A stretch of 64,000 bases of DNA from DASRAU01 sp036005805 (GCA_036005805.1 DASYQE010000210.1:1-64000), one strand, 5' to 3'; counted from the stretch's first letter, positions 9,027-17,317 are shown. Notes: generated from the sequence alone by a model not told the origin. A program made the numbers and translations.

Positions 9027-10822
9027 GCGCGGTCGCGCGGGTCGACCGCGTCCTCCACCGCACCGAGGCGGCGCTGGCCATCCTGCCCCTCGGCATCATG
9101 GTCGTGCTGCCGATGATCGAGGTCTTCGGGCGACGGCTGTTCGGCGTCGGGGTCCCGGGATCGGTCCTCGTCGTCCAGAACCTCACGCTGTGGGTCGCCT
9201 TCCTGGGTGCCATCCTGGCGGCGCGCCGCGACCAGCTCCTGGCCCTGTCGTCGGCGCTCCTGCTGCCGGAACGGTTTCGCCCGGCGGCGCGCACCGCCGT
9301 CGCCGCCCTCGCGACCGCCGTGGTCGCGTGGATCGCCCGCGCCAGCCTCGACCTGGTCGCCGCCGAGAGAGCTGCCGGAGACCTCATCCCGGGCGTGCCA
9401 CGGTGGCTGGTCGTGGCGATCATCCCGATCGGCTCGCTGGCGATCGCCGGGCACCTGATTCGCCGCGCCTCGGCGTCCTGGCCGGGACGCCTGTGGGCAG
9501 CCGCGGGGCTCCTGCTGCCGTTCCTGTTCGAGCGCGCGGTCACGCCCGGAGAAGGCGCGGCGACGATGGCCCTGGCGGTCCTCGTCGCGGCGGCGGCGGT
9601 CGGCATGCCGCTCTTCACGGTCATCGGCGGGGCGGCGCTGCTGCTGTTCTGGGGACAGGGCTCGCCGGTCGCGTCGGTGCCGGCGGAGACGCACCGCATG
9701 GTGACCTTCCCCGGCCTCCCGGCGGTGCCGCTCTTCACCTTCGCCGGCTACATCCTCGCGGCCGGGGGCGCCAGCGGGCGGCTGCTCGATGTCTTCTCGT
9801 CGCTGTTCGGCTGGCTTCCCGGGGGGACGGCGATCGTCACCACGGTCCTCTTCGCCTTCTTCACCTCGTTCACCGGAGCGTCGGGCGTGACCATCCTGGC
9901 GCTCGGAGGATTGCTGCTGCCGGTCTTGATCGCCGACAACTACCCCGAGGACTTCGCCATCGGCCTCCTGACGGTGTCGGGGTCGATCGGGCTTCTCTTT
10001 CCACCGAGCCTGCCGGTGATCCTCTACGGCGTGCAGTCGAACCAGTCGATCGCGGATCTTTTCCGCGCCGGTCTGCTGCCGGGCCTCCTGCTGCTCGGGC
10101 TCGTGTCGGCGTACGGAGTGCGGCAGGCAAGGCGCGGCGGCGGGCGGAAGACCCCGTTCGAAGCGCGGCGCGCCGGCGCGGCGCTGTGGCGCGCGAAATG
10201 GGAGCTGCTGCTGCCGATCCTCGTGCTCGTGGGACTCTTCGGCGGCTTGATGACGCCGGTCGAGTCGGCGGCCATGACCGCCCTCTACGCCGCCCTCGTG
10301 GAGTGCTTCGTCCACCGCGACATCGATCCGCTGCGGCGCCTGCCGGCTGTCGCCGCCGACTGCGCTTCGCTGGTCGGCGGCTTCCTCATCATCCTGAGCA
10401 TGGCGCTCGGGCTGACGAACTTCCTCATCGACGCGGAGATCCCGGCGCGCATCCTCGAGGCGATGCAGGGGACGATCAGAAGCCCGCTCGTGTTCCTGCT
10501 CATCCTGAACGTCTTCCTGCTGGTGGTCGGCGCGCTGATGGACATCTACTCGGCGCTCTTCGTCGTCGTCCCGCTCATCCTGCCGCTGGGGGCGGCCTAC
10601 GGCATCCACCCGGCGCACCTCGGGATGATCTTCCTCGCCAACATGGAGCTCGGGTACCTGACGCCGCCGATGGGGGAGAACCTGTTCCTGTCGTCGTACC
10701 GCTTCGACCGGCCGGTCCTCAAGGTGTTCCGCGACACCTGGCCCTTCTACGTCATCCTGGTTTTCGGCGTGCTGCTCGTGACCTATGTCCCGGCGCTGTC
10801 GCTCGTGCTCCTGGGACGCTAG
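9023..10822 (+). CDS. dctM: TRAP transporter permease, fused DctQ-DctM
   Basis: 599 aa integral membrane protein. Residues 1 to about 165 form the small DctQ-type subunit (four membrane segments, e.g. LAILPLGIMVVLPMIEVF, LWVAFLGAILAARR); the rest is the DctM subunit of the ion transporter superfamily, with SFTGASGVTILALGGLLLP and LFPPSLPVILYG. Translation probably starts at TTG 9023, overlapping the dctP stop as TTGA; the next ATG (9098) would cut the first membrane segment. Together with TatT and DctP it makes a complete sodium- or proton-driven uptake system. Confidence 0.92.
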   Translation: MSAVARVDRVLHRTEAALAILPLGIMVVLPMIEVFGRRLFGVGVPGSVLVVQNLTLWVAFLGAILAARRDQLLALSSALLLPERFRPAARTAVAALATAVVAWIARASLDLVAAERAAGDLIPGVPRWLVVAIIPIGSLAIAGHLIRRASASWPGRLWAAAGLLLPFLFERAVTPGEGAATMALAVLVAAAAVGMPLFTVIGGAALLLFWGQGSPVASVPAETHRMVTFPGLPAVPLFTFAGYILAAGGASGRLLDVFSSLFGWLPGGTAIVTTVLFAFFTSFTGASGVTILALGGLLLPVLIADNYPEDFAIGLLTVSGSIGLLFPPSLPVILYGVQSNQSIADLFRAGLLPGLLLLGLVSAYGVRQARRGGGRKTPFEARRAGAALWRAKWELLLPILVLVGLFGGLMTPVESAAMTALYAALVECFVHRDIDPLRRLPAVAADCASLVGGFLIILSMALGLTNFLIDAEIPARILEAMQGTIRSPLVFLLILNVFLLVVGALMDIYSALFVVVPLILPLGAAYGIHPAHLGMIFLANMELGYLTPPMGENLFLSSYRFDRPVLKVFRDTWPFYVILVFGVLLVTYVPALSLVLLGR

Positions 10823-10833
10823 GCGGGGCCGCG

Positions 10834-10859
10834 GGCTCCGGGGCCACGCCCCAGGAGCC
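10834..10859. terminator. Hairpin between convergent dctM and Rieske genes
   Basis: Two nested stems, GGCTCC with GGAGCC and GGGGC with GCCCC around a CAC loop, lie between the two convergent stop codons. There is no T-run on either side, so it is probably a bidirectional transcription barrier rather than a textbook intrinsic terminator. Confidence 0.5.
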
Positions 10860-11170
10860 TAGGGCAGGTCCACCAGGATCTCGCCTTCGACGACGCGAAC
10901 CGGGTAACACGCGACCTTCACGTCGGCGTCGATGGGCGACACGCCGCTCTTCAGCTCGAAAGTCCAGCCATGCCACGGGCAGGAGACGACGCCGTTGGTT
11001 TCGAGGTAGCCCTCCCCCAGCGGTCCCCCCTGGTGCGGACAGGTGTTGTCGAGGGCGTAGAACGAGCCCGCCAGGTTGAACAGCGCGATCGCGTGATCGC
11101 GCACCTGCACCACCTTGCTGCCGCCGGGAGGGAGCTCCGCCGCCTTGCCGCAGCGCGCCGTGATCGGCAT
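10859..11170 (-). CDS. Rieske [2Fe-2S] ferredoxin-like protein
   Basis: 103 aa, a free-standing Rieske domain. The two cluster motifs are NTCPHQGG (C44, H46) and SCPWHGW (C64, H67), with normal spacing and the C-P-W-H form typical of soluble NirD/BphF-type ferredoxins. No signal peptide, so cytoplasmic electron transfer. Its ATG overlaps the stop of the preceding unknown gene, suggesting the two work together; no oxygenase or nitrite reductase is nearby. Confidence 0.93.
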   Translation of the reverse strand: MPITARCGKAAELPPGGSKVVQVRDHAIALFNLAGSFYALDNTCPHQGGPLGEGYLETNGVVSCPWHGWTFELKSGVSPIDADVKVACYPVRVVEGEILVDLP

Positions 11171-11547
11171 CAGGCTTCTCCTTCGCGCCCCGCCTCGGGG
11201 ATCAGGTAATCGGCGATGTTGGTGCTGCCGTAGCGTCCGCCGCAGTCGCGGCGCAGCCGGTCCGCGGCCAGGGCCAGCGCGTGCTTCACCCCCGCGGTCT
11301 TCTCCGGATCGGTGAGCGGCTCACAGCGCACCATGACGCCGCCGTCGCGCGCCGCGAGCTGGACGAAGAAGCGCTGCGGATGACCGCGATCGACGACCAG
11401 CGCCTCGATCAGCGCCGCCCGCTCGCCGGTCTCGAGGTAGAACCGGTCGAACTTCACCAGCACCTCGCCGCGGCGCTCGTTCGAGGGGGCGTGCCGCCGC
11501 GCCACGTCGGCGAGCCGGAGCGTTCCTTCGACGAGGATGTGGGGCAA
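11170..11547 (-). CDS. Unknown protein upstream of the Rieske gene
   Basis: 125 aa, no family recognised. Predicted cytoplasmic and mixed alpha/beta: N-terminal HILVEGTLRLADVARRH, a central strand-rich part (EVLVKFDRFYLE, RFFVQLAARDGGVMVRCEP) and a helical C-terminus (KHALALAADRLRRD). Stop overlaps the start of the Rieske ferredoxin, so co-translation is likely. It lies 16 bases downstream of bcp on the same strand. A binding or accessory role for the ferredoxin is only inference from position. Confidence 0.75.
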   Translation of the reverse strand: MPHILVEGTLRLADVARRHAPSNERRGEVLVKFDRFYLETGERAALIEALVVDRGHPQRFFVQLAARDGGVMVRCEPLTDPEKTAGVKHALALAADRLRRDCGGRYGSTNIADYLIPEAGREGEA

Positions 11548-11563
11548 AGGATTCGGATGGCGT

Positions 11564-12049
11564 TCAGGCGAGAACGGTCTTGACGTAGTCGAGGATCTCG
11601 TCCGGGTGCTTCTGCACCTCGACCTTCTCGTCGATGCGGCGGATCTTCCCCTTCTTGTCGATCACGAAGGTGGTCCGCTTGATGCCGAAGAACTCGCGGC
11701 CCATGAAGGATTTCTTGCCGTAGACGCCGTAGGCGGTCGAGACCTTCGAGTCGGCGTCCGAAAGGAGGGGAAACGGCAGGCCGTTGCGCGCCGAGAACTT
11801 CTCGTGCGCGTCGAGGCCGTCCTTGCTGACGCCGAGCACCTCGGTGTCGTGCGAGGCGAGCCGGCTGTAGACGTCGCGGAAGCCGCAGGCCTCGCGGGTG
11901 CAGCCAGGAGTGCCGTCCTTGGGATAGAAGTAGAGGATGAGGTTCTTCTTCCCCAGGTAGTCGGCCAGGGAGACCTCGCGTCCACCGGTCCCCAGGAGCG
12001 CGAACGCCGGGGCCTTGCGACCGACTGCCAGAGCCGCCTTCTTCGCCAT
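11564..12049 (-). CDS. bcp: Thioredoxin-dependent peroxiredoxin, Bcp/PrxQ type
   Basis: 161 aa. Reduces peroxides with thioredoxin. The active site reads FYPKDGTPGCTREACGFRD: T47, peroxidatic C50 and resolving C55 four residues later, the hallmark of the two-Cys PrxQ subgroup. No export signal. First gene of a small minus-strand unit with the unknown protein and the Rieske ferredoxin, preceded by TGCTAGAAT at 12124-12116. Confidence 0.95.
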   Translation of the reverse strand: MAKKAALAVGRKAPAFALLGTGGREVSLADYLGKKNLILYFYPKDGTPGCTREACGFRDVYSRLASHDTEVLGVSKDGLDAHEKFSARNGLPFPLLSDADSKVSTAYGVYGKKSFMGREFFGIKRTTFVIDKKGKIRRIDEKVEVQKHPDEILDYVKTVLA

Positions 12050-12115
12050 CGCACCTCTCCCTCGCCCGGTCGCGCGCTGGTCTGCCGCTGGGCCATGTTC
12101 TGTCGCGGAGGTGTA

Positions 12116-12124
12116 ATTCTAGCA
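12116..12124 (-). promoter_or_regulatory. Extended -10 element upstream of bcp
   Basis: Minus-strand TGCTAGAAT, the same extended -10 as upstream of lpdA, 66 bases before the bcp ATG. The rest of 12050-12218 holds no gene I can support. Confidence 0.55.
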
Positions 12125-12218
12125 TGCCGGCGGGGCCGATCCGCCGACCCGGCCTGGCCCGACAGGTGCGGCGGACGGGGCATCCGCGGGGGCCGCCCGT
12201 TCCGTCGCCTCCACTGTC

Positions 12219-12473
12219 TCAGGACGCGGGACGCGATCGCAGGAGGCGCCACAACGCGACGACGCTGATCGCGGTCCAGACCCCTTCGAGCAGGATGAAT
12301 CCGGCCTGGCGGCCCGCCACCGCGACGACCAGGAGAAGCGCCGCGCCGATGGCGTTGAGAAGGTGGTACGAGACGACGTCGCGGCCGAGCCTTCCCGCCT
12401 GGTGGGCGGCGTAGGCGACGAGGATCAGGAGCGCCCCGAGAAGCGACGCGACTTGGAGCGGGACGCCGTTCAG
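12219..12473 (-). CDS. CBU_0592-family small membrane protein, CTG start
   Basis: 84 aa read from a CTG at 12473-12471 that overlaps the ppiC stop codon (CTGA). No ATG, GTG or TTG exists in frame near the start, so ordinary gene callers will miss it. The product has three hydrophobic segments: VASLLGALLILVAYAAHQ, LLNAIGAALLLVVAVAG, and FILLEGVWTAISVVALWRL. The pattern YHLLNAIGA...QAGFILLEGVWTAIS matches the CBU_0592 family, typically about 85 aa and starting just before the first helix, exactly as here. Function unknown. Last gene of the complex I/Fe-S operon. Confidence 0.78.
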   Translation of the reverse strand: MNGVPLQVASLLGALLILVAYAAHQAGRLGRDVVSYHLLNAIGAALLLVVAVAGRQAGFILLEGVWTAISVVALWRLLRSRPAS

Positions 12474-13570
12474 GCGAGTTTCTCGATGCGGGCGCCCGAG
12501 CGCAGGGTGGCGACGTAGTCGCGCACCTTCGCCTGGCGCTGCTCGTCCTTGAGGCGCTCGACGATCCTGGGCTTCGCCTCCTCGAACGGCACAGGGCCTC
12601 CCGGGCGCCGGTCGATGACCTGGACGATGTGGAAGCCGCGGCGCGTCTCGAGGATGTCGCTCGTCTGGCCGGGCTTGAGCGACATCGCGGCGCGCTCGAT
12701 CGCCGGCAGCGCGCCGCCCCCCGGAGTCACGTATCCGCTGTCGCCGCCGCGCTGCGCCTCCGGACCGTCGGAGTGGCGCTTGGCCAGGGTTGCGAAATCC
12801 TCACCGCCCCGCAGCGCCTTCATCACCTCTTCGATCTTCTGGCGCGCCGCCGCCCGGGTCGCGGGCGAGGCGTCGGGCGCCACGGCGACGACGATCTGCC
12901 GGATGTGCGTCGACTCCGGCCGCTTCATGGCTTCGGGATGGGAGTCGTACCAGGCGCGCGCCTGGGCGTCGTCCACGGCGAGCCCCGGAGCGACCTTCTG
13001 GTCCACGAAGCGGCTGACGCTGAGGGTGCGGCGCACCTGCGCGGTCAGATCGGCCTCGGTCGCGCCGATCCCCTTCAGGAAGGCGTCGACGTCGTCGGGC
13101 GACCCGAGGGCCTTCTTCAGTCGCGCGGCCTCCTCCTTCGCTTCGGCGTCGCTCACCGAGATGCCCGCCTCCTTCGCCTTCTGGTAGAGCAGCTCGTTGT
13201 CGATCAGCAGATCGAGGGCCGCCTGGCGGACCGATTCCAGATCGGCGTGCGATCGCTGCCCGGGTCCGCGCTTGCGGAACAGCACCTGCACCGTGAGGTC
13301 GTAGTCGCGCCGCGTGAGAGGCGACCCGTTCACCTTCGCGACCGGAGCATCCGGCTTCGGCTCGGCGGCCGTGGAGGGTCTGGCCGGCGCCCCTGTCGTC
13401 GCGGGCTTCGTCTGGGCCCCGGTCGACGGCTTGGCCGCCGTCCCCGACTTCGGCGGGGCCGGAGTGGCCGGCTCGGCCGCGTGTACGGTCGCGAGGGCCG
13501 TGGGAAGGACCAGCGCCAGGAGCGCCGTTCGTCCGAGATCGAACCTACTGCCGGTCCGCCGCCAGCTCAT
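12470..13570 (-). CDS. Exported parvulin-type peptidyl-prolyl isomerase (PpiC/SurA-like)
   Basis: 366 aa. Signal peptide at the N-terminus (RRTGSRFDLGRTALLALVLP, cleavage near AHAAEP-like VHAAEP), then a Pro/Ala/Lys-rich linker (about 30-75), a SurA-like N-terminal chaperone helix region (VNGSPLTRRDYDLTVQVLF to about 200) and one rotamase domain from about 217 (HIRQIVVAV, ATLAKRHSDGPEAQRGGDSG, RGFHIVQVIDRRPGG). Likely assists folding of outer-membrane or periplasmic proteins. Start overlaps the end of mrp by 26 bases. Confidence 0.93.
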   Translation of the reverse strand: MSWRRTGSRFDLGRTALLALVLPTALATVHAAEPATPAPPKSGTAAKPSTGAQTKPATTGAPARPSTAAEPKPDAPVAKVNGSPLTRRDYDLTVQVLFRKRGPGQRSHADLESVRQAALDLLIDNELLYQKAKEAGISVSDAEAKEEAARLKKALGSPDDVDAFLKGIGATEADLTAQVRRTLSVSRFVDQKVAPGLAVDDAQARAWYDSHPEAMKRPESTHIRQIVVAVAPDASPATRAAARQKIEEVMKALRGGEDFATLAKRHSDGPEAQRGGDSGYVTPGGGALPAIERAAMSLKPGQTSDILETRRGFHIVQVIDRRPGGPVPFEEAKPRIVERLKDEQRQAKVRDYVATLRSGARIEKLA

Positions 13571-14627
13571 GGGCCTCCCCTTTCCAGGTCTGCACGCTGA
13601 TGATCGCGGCCAGGCGCTCGGCGATTCCCCGGAAGAGGATCGCCGGCCCCGACTTCGGATCGTAGATCACCGGAGGACGCCCCTCGTCCCCCCCCTGCCT
13701 CAGCCGCACGTCGAGCGGGATCGACCCGAGGCACGGCACTCCGAGCTTTTCGGCCAGGCGGGCCGCCCCGCCGTGGCTGAAGATCTCCGACCGCTCGCCG
13801 CAGTGCGGGCACTCGAAGTACGACATGTTCTCGACCATCCCGAGGATCGGCACGTTGACCTTGGCGAACATCGCCGCGGCCTTGCGTACGTCGGAGAGGG
13901 CCACATCCTGCGGCGTCGCCACCAGGACCGCCCCCGTGAGCGGGATCACCTGCGACAGGGTGAGCTGGACGTCGCCGGTGCCCGGGGGCATGTCGATGAA
14001 CAGGTAATCGAGAGCGCCCCACTCGACGTCGCCGAGGAACTGCCGGATGGCGCCGTGCAGCATCGGCCCGCGCCAGACGACCGGCTCGTCCTCCTTCAGG
14101 AAGAAGGCCATCGACATGAGCTTGAGCCCGTGCGCGACCACCGGCACGATGCGCTTCTCGCGGATCTCCGGCCGGTCCTTCACGCCGAGCATCTGCACCA
14201 GGTTGGGGCCGTAGAGATCGGCGTCCATCAGTCCCACCGCCGCGCCCGTGCGCGCGAAGGACAGCGCGAGGTTGGCGGCGACGGTGGACTTGCCGACGCC
14301 GCCCTTCCCCGAACCGACGGCGATGGTGTTGGCGACCTCGGGGATGAGCTCCGCCGGCGCGGCGATGCTGCGCTTCACCTTGGCGCTCATCGTGAGATTG
14401 ACGTCGGCGATGCCAGGAACCTGGAGCAGCGCGGTGCGGACATCCTTCTCGATCTGGCCCTTCAGCGGACAGCCGGGGGTCGTGAGGTTCACCGTCAGTG
14501 TGACCGTGTCGCCTTCGACGGTGAGCCCTTCGACGAGTCCGAGGGTGACGAGATCGACGTGCAGTTCCGGATCCTGCACCGTCCGCAGGGCGGAGAGGAC
14601 CTGGTCGCGGACCGCTTCGCCGCTCAC
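13545..14627 (-). CDS. apbC: Mrp/NBP35-family Fe-S cluster carrier ATPase
   Basis: 360 aa. N-terminal DUF59/MIP18 domain (VQDPELHVDLVTLGLVEGL) followed by a P-loop ATPase with deviant Walker A GSGKGGVGKST (about 105-115), and the C-terminal CPHC pair that bridges the dimer cluster (FECPHCGERSE). Family members carry and insert [4Fe-4S] clusters; the human homologue NUBPL (Ind1) is needed for complex I, which matters because nuoB and nuoI lie immediately upstream. I place the start at GTG 14627, which overlaps the midA stop (GTGA); GTG 14645 is the longer alternative. Confidence 0.94.
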   Translation of the reverse strand: MSGEAVRDQVLSALRTVQDPELHVDLVTLGLVEGLTVEGDTVTLTVNLTTPGCPLKGQIEKDVRTALLQVPGIADVNLTMSAKVKRSIAAPAELIPEVANTIAVGSGKGGVGKSTVAANLALSFARTGAAVGLMDADLYGPNLVQMLGVKDRPEIREKRIVPVVAHGLKLMSMAFFLKEDEPVVWRGPMLHGAIRQFLGDVEWGALDYLFIDMPPGTGDVQLTLSQVIPLTGAVLVATPQDVALSDVRKAAAMFAKVNVPILGMVENMSYFECPHCGERSEIFSHGGAARLAEKLGVPCLGSIPLDVRLRQGGDEGRPPVIYDPKSGPAILFRGIAERLAAIISVQTWKGEAHELAADRQ

Positions 14628-15799
14628 GACGCGCGCTCCCGCCACGGCGCGCTGAGGCCGCGGATCCGCTCGGCGGCGCCGCCGCGCGCCAGCACGAGCA
14701 CCTGGAACGCTCCTCCCATCCGATCCGGCATGACGAGGTCCTTGAGGCGCTCACGGCCGGAGACATCCTGGGCTTCGTAGTCGTCGAGGGCGCCGAGCGC
14801 GAGCAGGAAGTGGGCCTGGCTCACCTGTCCGGCGACGCTCCATCCGCTGTCGGCCGCGGCACGTCGCACGGCGGTGAAATCGACGTGCGCCGTGAGGTCC
14901 TGCTCTCCCGGGTGCGCCAGCAGGTCATGCGAAAGGCGGTGACGATGGAACGCCCGCAGCGTGCCGCGTGATCGGACCGGGTGGAACAGCTCTGCGGCGG
15001 CTTCGCCGTAATCGACGAGCAGTCCCCAGCCGCGCCCGAGCAGGCCGCCGAGGCGGGTCACGAACCGGGCCGCCTCCGGCGCGACATCGACGATCTGTCC
15101 GGGCTGCGGAGCGATGGCGTGACGCGCGAGGTAATCCGACAGGACGGGAGTGGAGACCGGATGCACCGTCTCGCGGTAGCCATCCCCTGAAAGCTCGACA
15201 TGGATTTCTCCCGGCCCGTCCGGCGTGCCCGCAATGCGGTGAACCGGAAAGGCGTCGAGGACCTCGTTGGCGAACAGGCAGCCGTCCGCGGTCTTCGAAG
15301 ACGGGTCGGCCTCGAGCTCCTCGAGGCTTCGCCAGCACGGACCCGAGGCGGGTTGCGGAACAGCAGCAAGCAGGCGCTCCTGGCGGGCGCGCAGGGCCGG
15401 GCTCGGCTCGACCAGGATGGACTCGAGAGCGTGCGCGAAAGGCGCGTCGCGAGCCGCCTCGGCGCGGAAGTCGGCCGCAAAGCGTCCTTCGCCCGGACCG
15501 AACTCGACGAACCGGAAGCGGCGCGGCGTCCCGAGAAGACGCCACATCTCCGCCGCCTGCCGCGCCACGAGCCGACCGAAGGCGGCGTGCACGCCGCTGC
15601 TGGTGACATAGTCGCGCCCGCCGCCTCCCCCGAGCCCGCGGGTGTAGTAGCCGTGCTCCGGGTGGTAGAGGCAGAGCTCCATGAAGGTCGCGAAGGGAAT
15701 CGCTCCGCGGGCGCGCAGGGTCTCGCGGAGAACCGGCTCGATCGTCGTGGCTGTCGCTGGCTCGACCGGACCCGCGGTGACCGTTTCGACGAGGCTCAC
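14624..15799 (-). CDS. MidA/NDUFAF7-family SAM-dependent methyltransferase
   Basis: 391 aa, COG1565 (DUF185) family. N-terminal signature FATFMELCLYHPEHGYYTRG (about 37-56) and DYVTSSGVHAAFG, then SAM motif I VEFGPGEGRFAADF (about 95) and LFANEVLDAFPVHR. The human member NDUFAF7 dimethylates an arginine of complex I subunit NDUFS2 during early assembly. Here the GTG start overlaps the nuoB stop (GTGA), a direct genetic link to complex I. The C-terminus is followed by mrp with another overlap. Target protein (NuoD expected) is not in the window. Confidence 0.9.
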   Translation of the reverse strand: MSLVETVTAGPVEPATATTIEPVLRETLRARGAIPFATFMELCLYHPEHGYYTRGLGGGGGRDYVTSSGVHAAFGRLVARQAAEMWRLLGTPRRFRFVEFGPGEGRFAADFRAEAARDAPFAHALESILVEPSPALRARQERLLAAVPQPASGPCWRSLEELEADPSSKTADGCLFANEVLDAFPVHRIAGTPDGPGEIHVELSGDGYRETVHPVSTPVLSDYLARHAIAPQPGQIVDVAPEAARFVTRLGGLLGRGWGLLVDYGEAAAELFHPVRSRGTLRAFHRHRLSHDLLAHPGEQDLTAHVDFTAVRRAAADSGWSVAGQVSQAHFLLALGALDDYEAQDVSGRERLKDLVMPDRMGGAFQVLVLARGGAAERIRGLSAPWRERAS

Positions 15800-16332
15800 T
15801 TCCCCGCGGCGGCCTTGGCGGCCGGAGCCTCCAGGGGTGCGGCGCCTCGTGCGGCGCGGGCGCGGGCGTCGATGAGACGCTGGATCTGCATGACGGCCTC
15901 GATCAGGGCCTCGGGACGCGGCGGGCAGCCCGGAACGTAGACGTCCACCGGGATGAGCTCGTCCACCCCCTGCGTGACCGCGTAGGAGCGGAACATGCCT
16001 CCCGTGGAGGCGCAGGCGCCCATGGCGATCACCCACTTCGGCTCCGGCATCTGGTCGTAGATGCGCTTCACCGCCGGGGCCATCTTCTTCACCACCGTGC
16101 CGGCGACGATCATCATGTCGGCCTGGCGCGGCGAGAAGCGCATCGCCTCGGCGCCGAAGCGGGCGATGTCGTAGCGGGGCGCGACCACGGCCATCATCTC
16201 GATGGCGCAGCAGGCGAGCCCCATCGGCATCGGCCAGAGGGAGTTCTTTCGCCCCCACGCGATGTAGTCGGCGATCCGGGTGGTGAGGAGCCAGGGCTCG
16301 GCGTCGCGCAGATCGCGGTCGACGTCGCTCAT
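15796..16332 (-). CDS. nuoB: NADH-quinone oxidoreductase subunit B (NuoB)
   Basis: 178 aa. Carries the terminal N2 [4Fe-4S] cluster of complex I. All four ligands are present with the canonical spacing: C41-C42 (MGLACCAIEMM), C107 (GACAS), C136 (VPGCPPRPE); the 65- and 29-residue gaps equal those of E. coli NuoB. ATG overlaps the nuoI stop as ATGA. The other nuo subunits are not in the window, so this is a split nuo locus. Confidence 0.97.
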   Translation of the reverse strand: MSDVDRDLRDAEPWLLTTRIADYIAWGRKNSLWPMPMGLACCAIEMMAVVAPRYDIARFGAEAMRFSPRQADMMIVAGTVVKKMAPAVKRIYDQMPEPKWVIAMGACASTGGMFRSYAVTQGVDELIPVDVYVPGCPPRPEALIEAVMQIQRLIDARARAARGAAPLEAPAAKAAAGK

Positions 16333-16895
16333 CGCGCTCCTCCGACAGGCGGCGGGGCGGTCGCCGCAACCTGGTCCGCGGGGCGCGGCCGCTCCAGCGG
16401 ACCCCACTTGTGGGTCGAGTCGGGACGGATGCCCCCCATCTCGAGGAGCTTGTCCTTGTGGTAGATGAGGCCGTCGCGGGTCTGGCCCACCGTCTGGTAC
16501 TCCTTGGTCAGGAAGATCGCCTCCTCGGGGCAGACCTCTTCGCAGTAACCGCACATGATGCAGCGCAGCATGTTGATGTCGAAGACCTTCGGCCCCTTCT
16601 CGATGCCGGTGCCGATCTGCTGCGCCTCGATGTGGATCGCCTTCGGCGGGCAGACGTACTGGCAGAGGAAGCACGCCACGCACTTGACCCGCTGCTGCTC
16701 GTCGCGCACCAGAGCCGGCAGCCCGCGGTAGCGGTCGGGCATCGTCCATTTCTCCTCGGGGTACTGCATCGTCACCTTGGGGCGGAACATGTGGCGGAGG
16801 GTGATCCACATCCCCTTGATCACCGAGGGAAGATAGCTTCGGGCCAGGAGGCCCTTCGCGACCGGCCGTTTGACGGGCTTGCCGATCAGCGGCAC
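16329..16895 (-). CDS. nuoI: NADH-quinone oxidoreductase subunit I (NuoI)
   Basis: 188 aa 8Fe ferredoxin-like subunit of complex I carrying clusters N6a and N6b. Cysteines 72, 75, 78, 82 (CVACFLCQYVCP) and 112, 115, 118, 122 (CIMCGYCEEVCP) are intact; the amphipathic N-terminal helix VIKGMWITLRHMFRPK is typical. I chose the GTG at 16895 because GGGGAGG sits four bases upstream and it overlaps the IscU-like gene's end by ten bases. The short Pro/Ala-rich tail after residue 165 is variable in the family. Confidence 0.96.
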   Translation of the reverse strand: MPLIGKPVKRPVAKGLLARSYLPSVIKGMWITLRHMFRPKVTMQYPEEKWTMPDRYRGLPALVRDEQQRVKCVACFLCQYVCPPKAIHIEAQQIGTGIEKGPKVFDINMLRCIMCGYCEEVCPEEAIFLTKEYQTVGQTRDGLIYHKDKLLEMGGIRPDSTHKWGPLERPRPADQVAATAPPPVGGAR

Positions 16896-17317
16896 GGGGC
16901 CTCCCCGGCGGCCGCGGCGCGCCAGCGCTTCAGCGCCTCGCGGATCGCCTGCTCGGCGAGGACCGAGCAGTGCTGCTTCGACTCGGGCAGACCGCCGAGC
17001 GCCTCGGCGACGTCCTGGTTGGACACCCGCTCCACCTCCTCCACGCGCAGGCCTTTCACCATCACCGTCGCCATGCTCCCGGCGGCGATCGCCGCCGTGC
17101 ACCCGAACGAACGGAAACGTGCTTCGATCACCTGATCCCCTTCGATCTTCATCCCGAACCGCAGGACGTCGCCGTGCGCCGGGTCCCCCACCTGGGCCAC
17201 GGCGGCGCTTCCTTCGACGTCCCCGACGTTGCGCGGGTGGCGGTAATGGTCCAGGAGCGTCTCGCTGTACTCCCCGGGCCCGCTCATGCGCACCTCGAAC
17301 GCTCCGATCCCACTCAT
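16886..17317 (-). CDS. IscU/NifU-type Fe-S scaffold with a Cys-to-His substitution
   Basis: 143 aa (132 from the second ATG at 17287, which gives the usual N-terminus). The fold signature is clear: YSETLLDHYRHPRNVG, FGCTAAIAAGS and KQHCSVLAEQAI. Two of the three cluster ligands are present, C73 and C117, but the first, normally in PACGD, is histidine (GDPAHGD, H48; codon CAC). The acidic residue after it is kept. Known scaffolds use three Cys plus an Asp/His, so this may be a carrier with altered cluster chemistry, or still active with His ligation. Directly upstream of nuoI-nuoB, 36 bases after moaA. Confidence 0.9.
   Translation of the reverse strand: MSGIGAFEVRMSGPGEYSETLLDHYRHPRNVGDVEGSAAVAQVGDPAHGDVLRFGMKIEGDQVIEARFRSFGCTAAIAAGSMATVMVKGLRVEEVERVSNQDVAEALGGLPESKQHCSVLAEQAIREALKRWRAAAAGEAPCR

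Noticed and set aside
12124..12414. Plus-strand 96-codon ATG frame opposite the CBU_0592 gene
   Set aside because: No similarity or hydrophobic pattern; the minus-strand CTG frame has clear family features instead.
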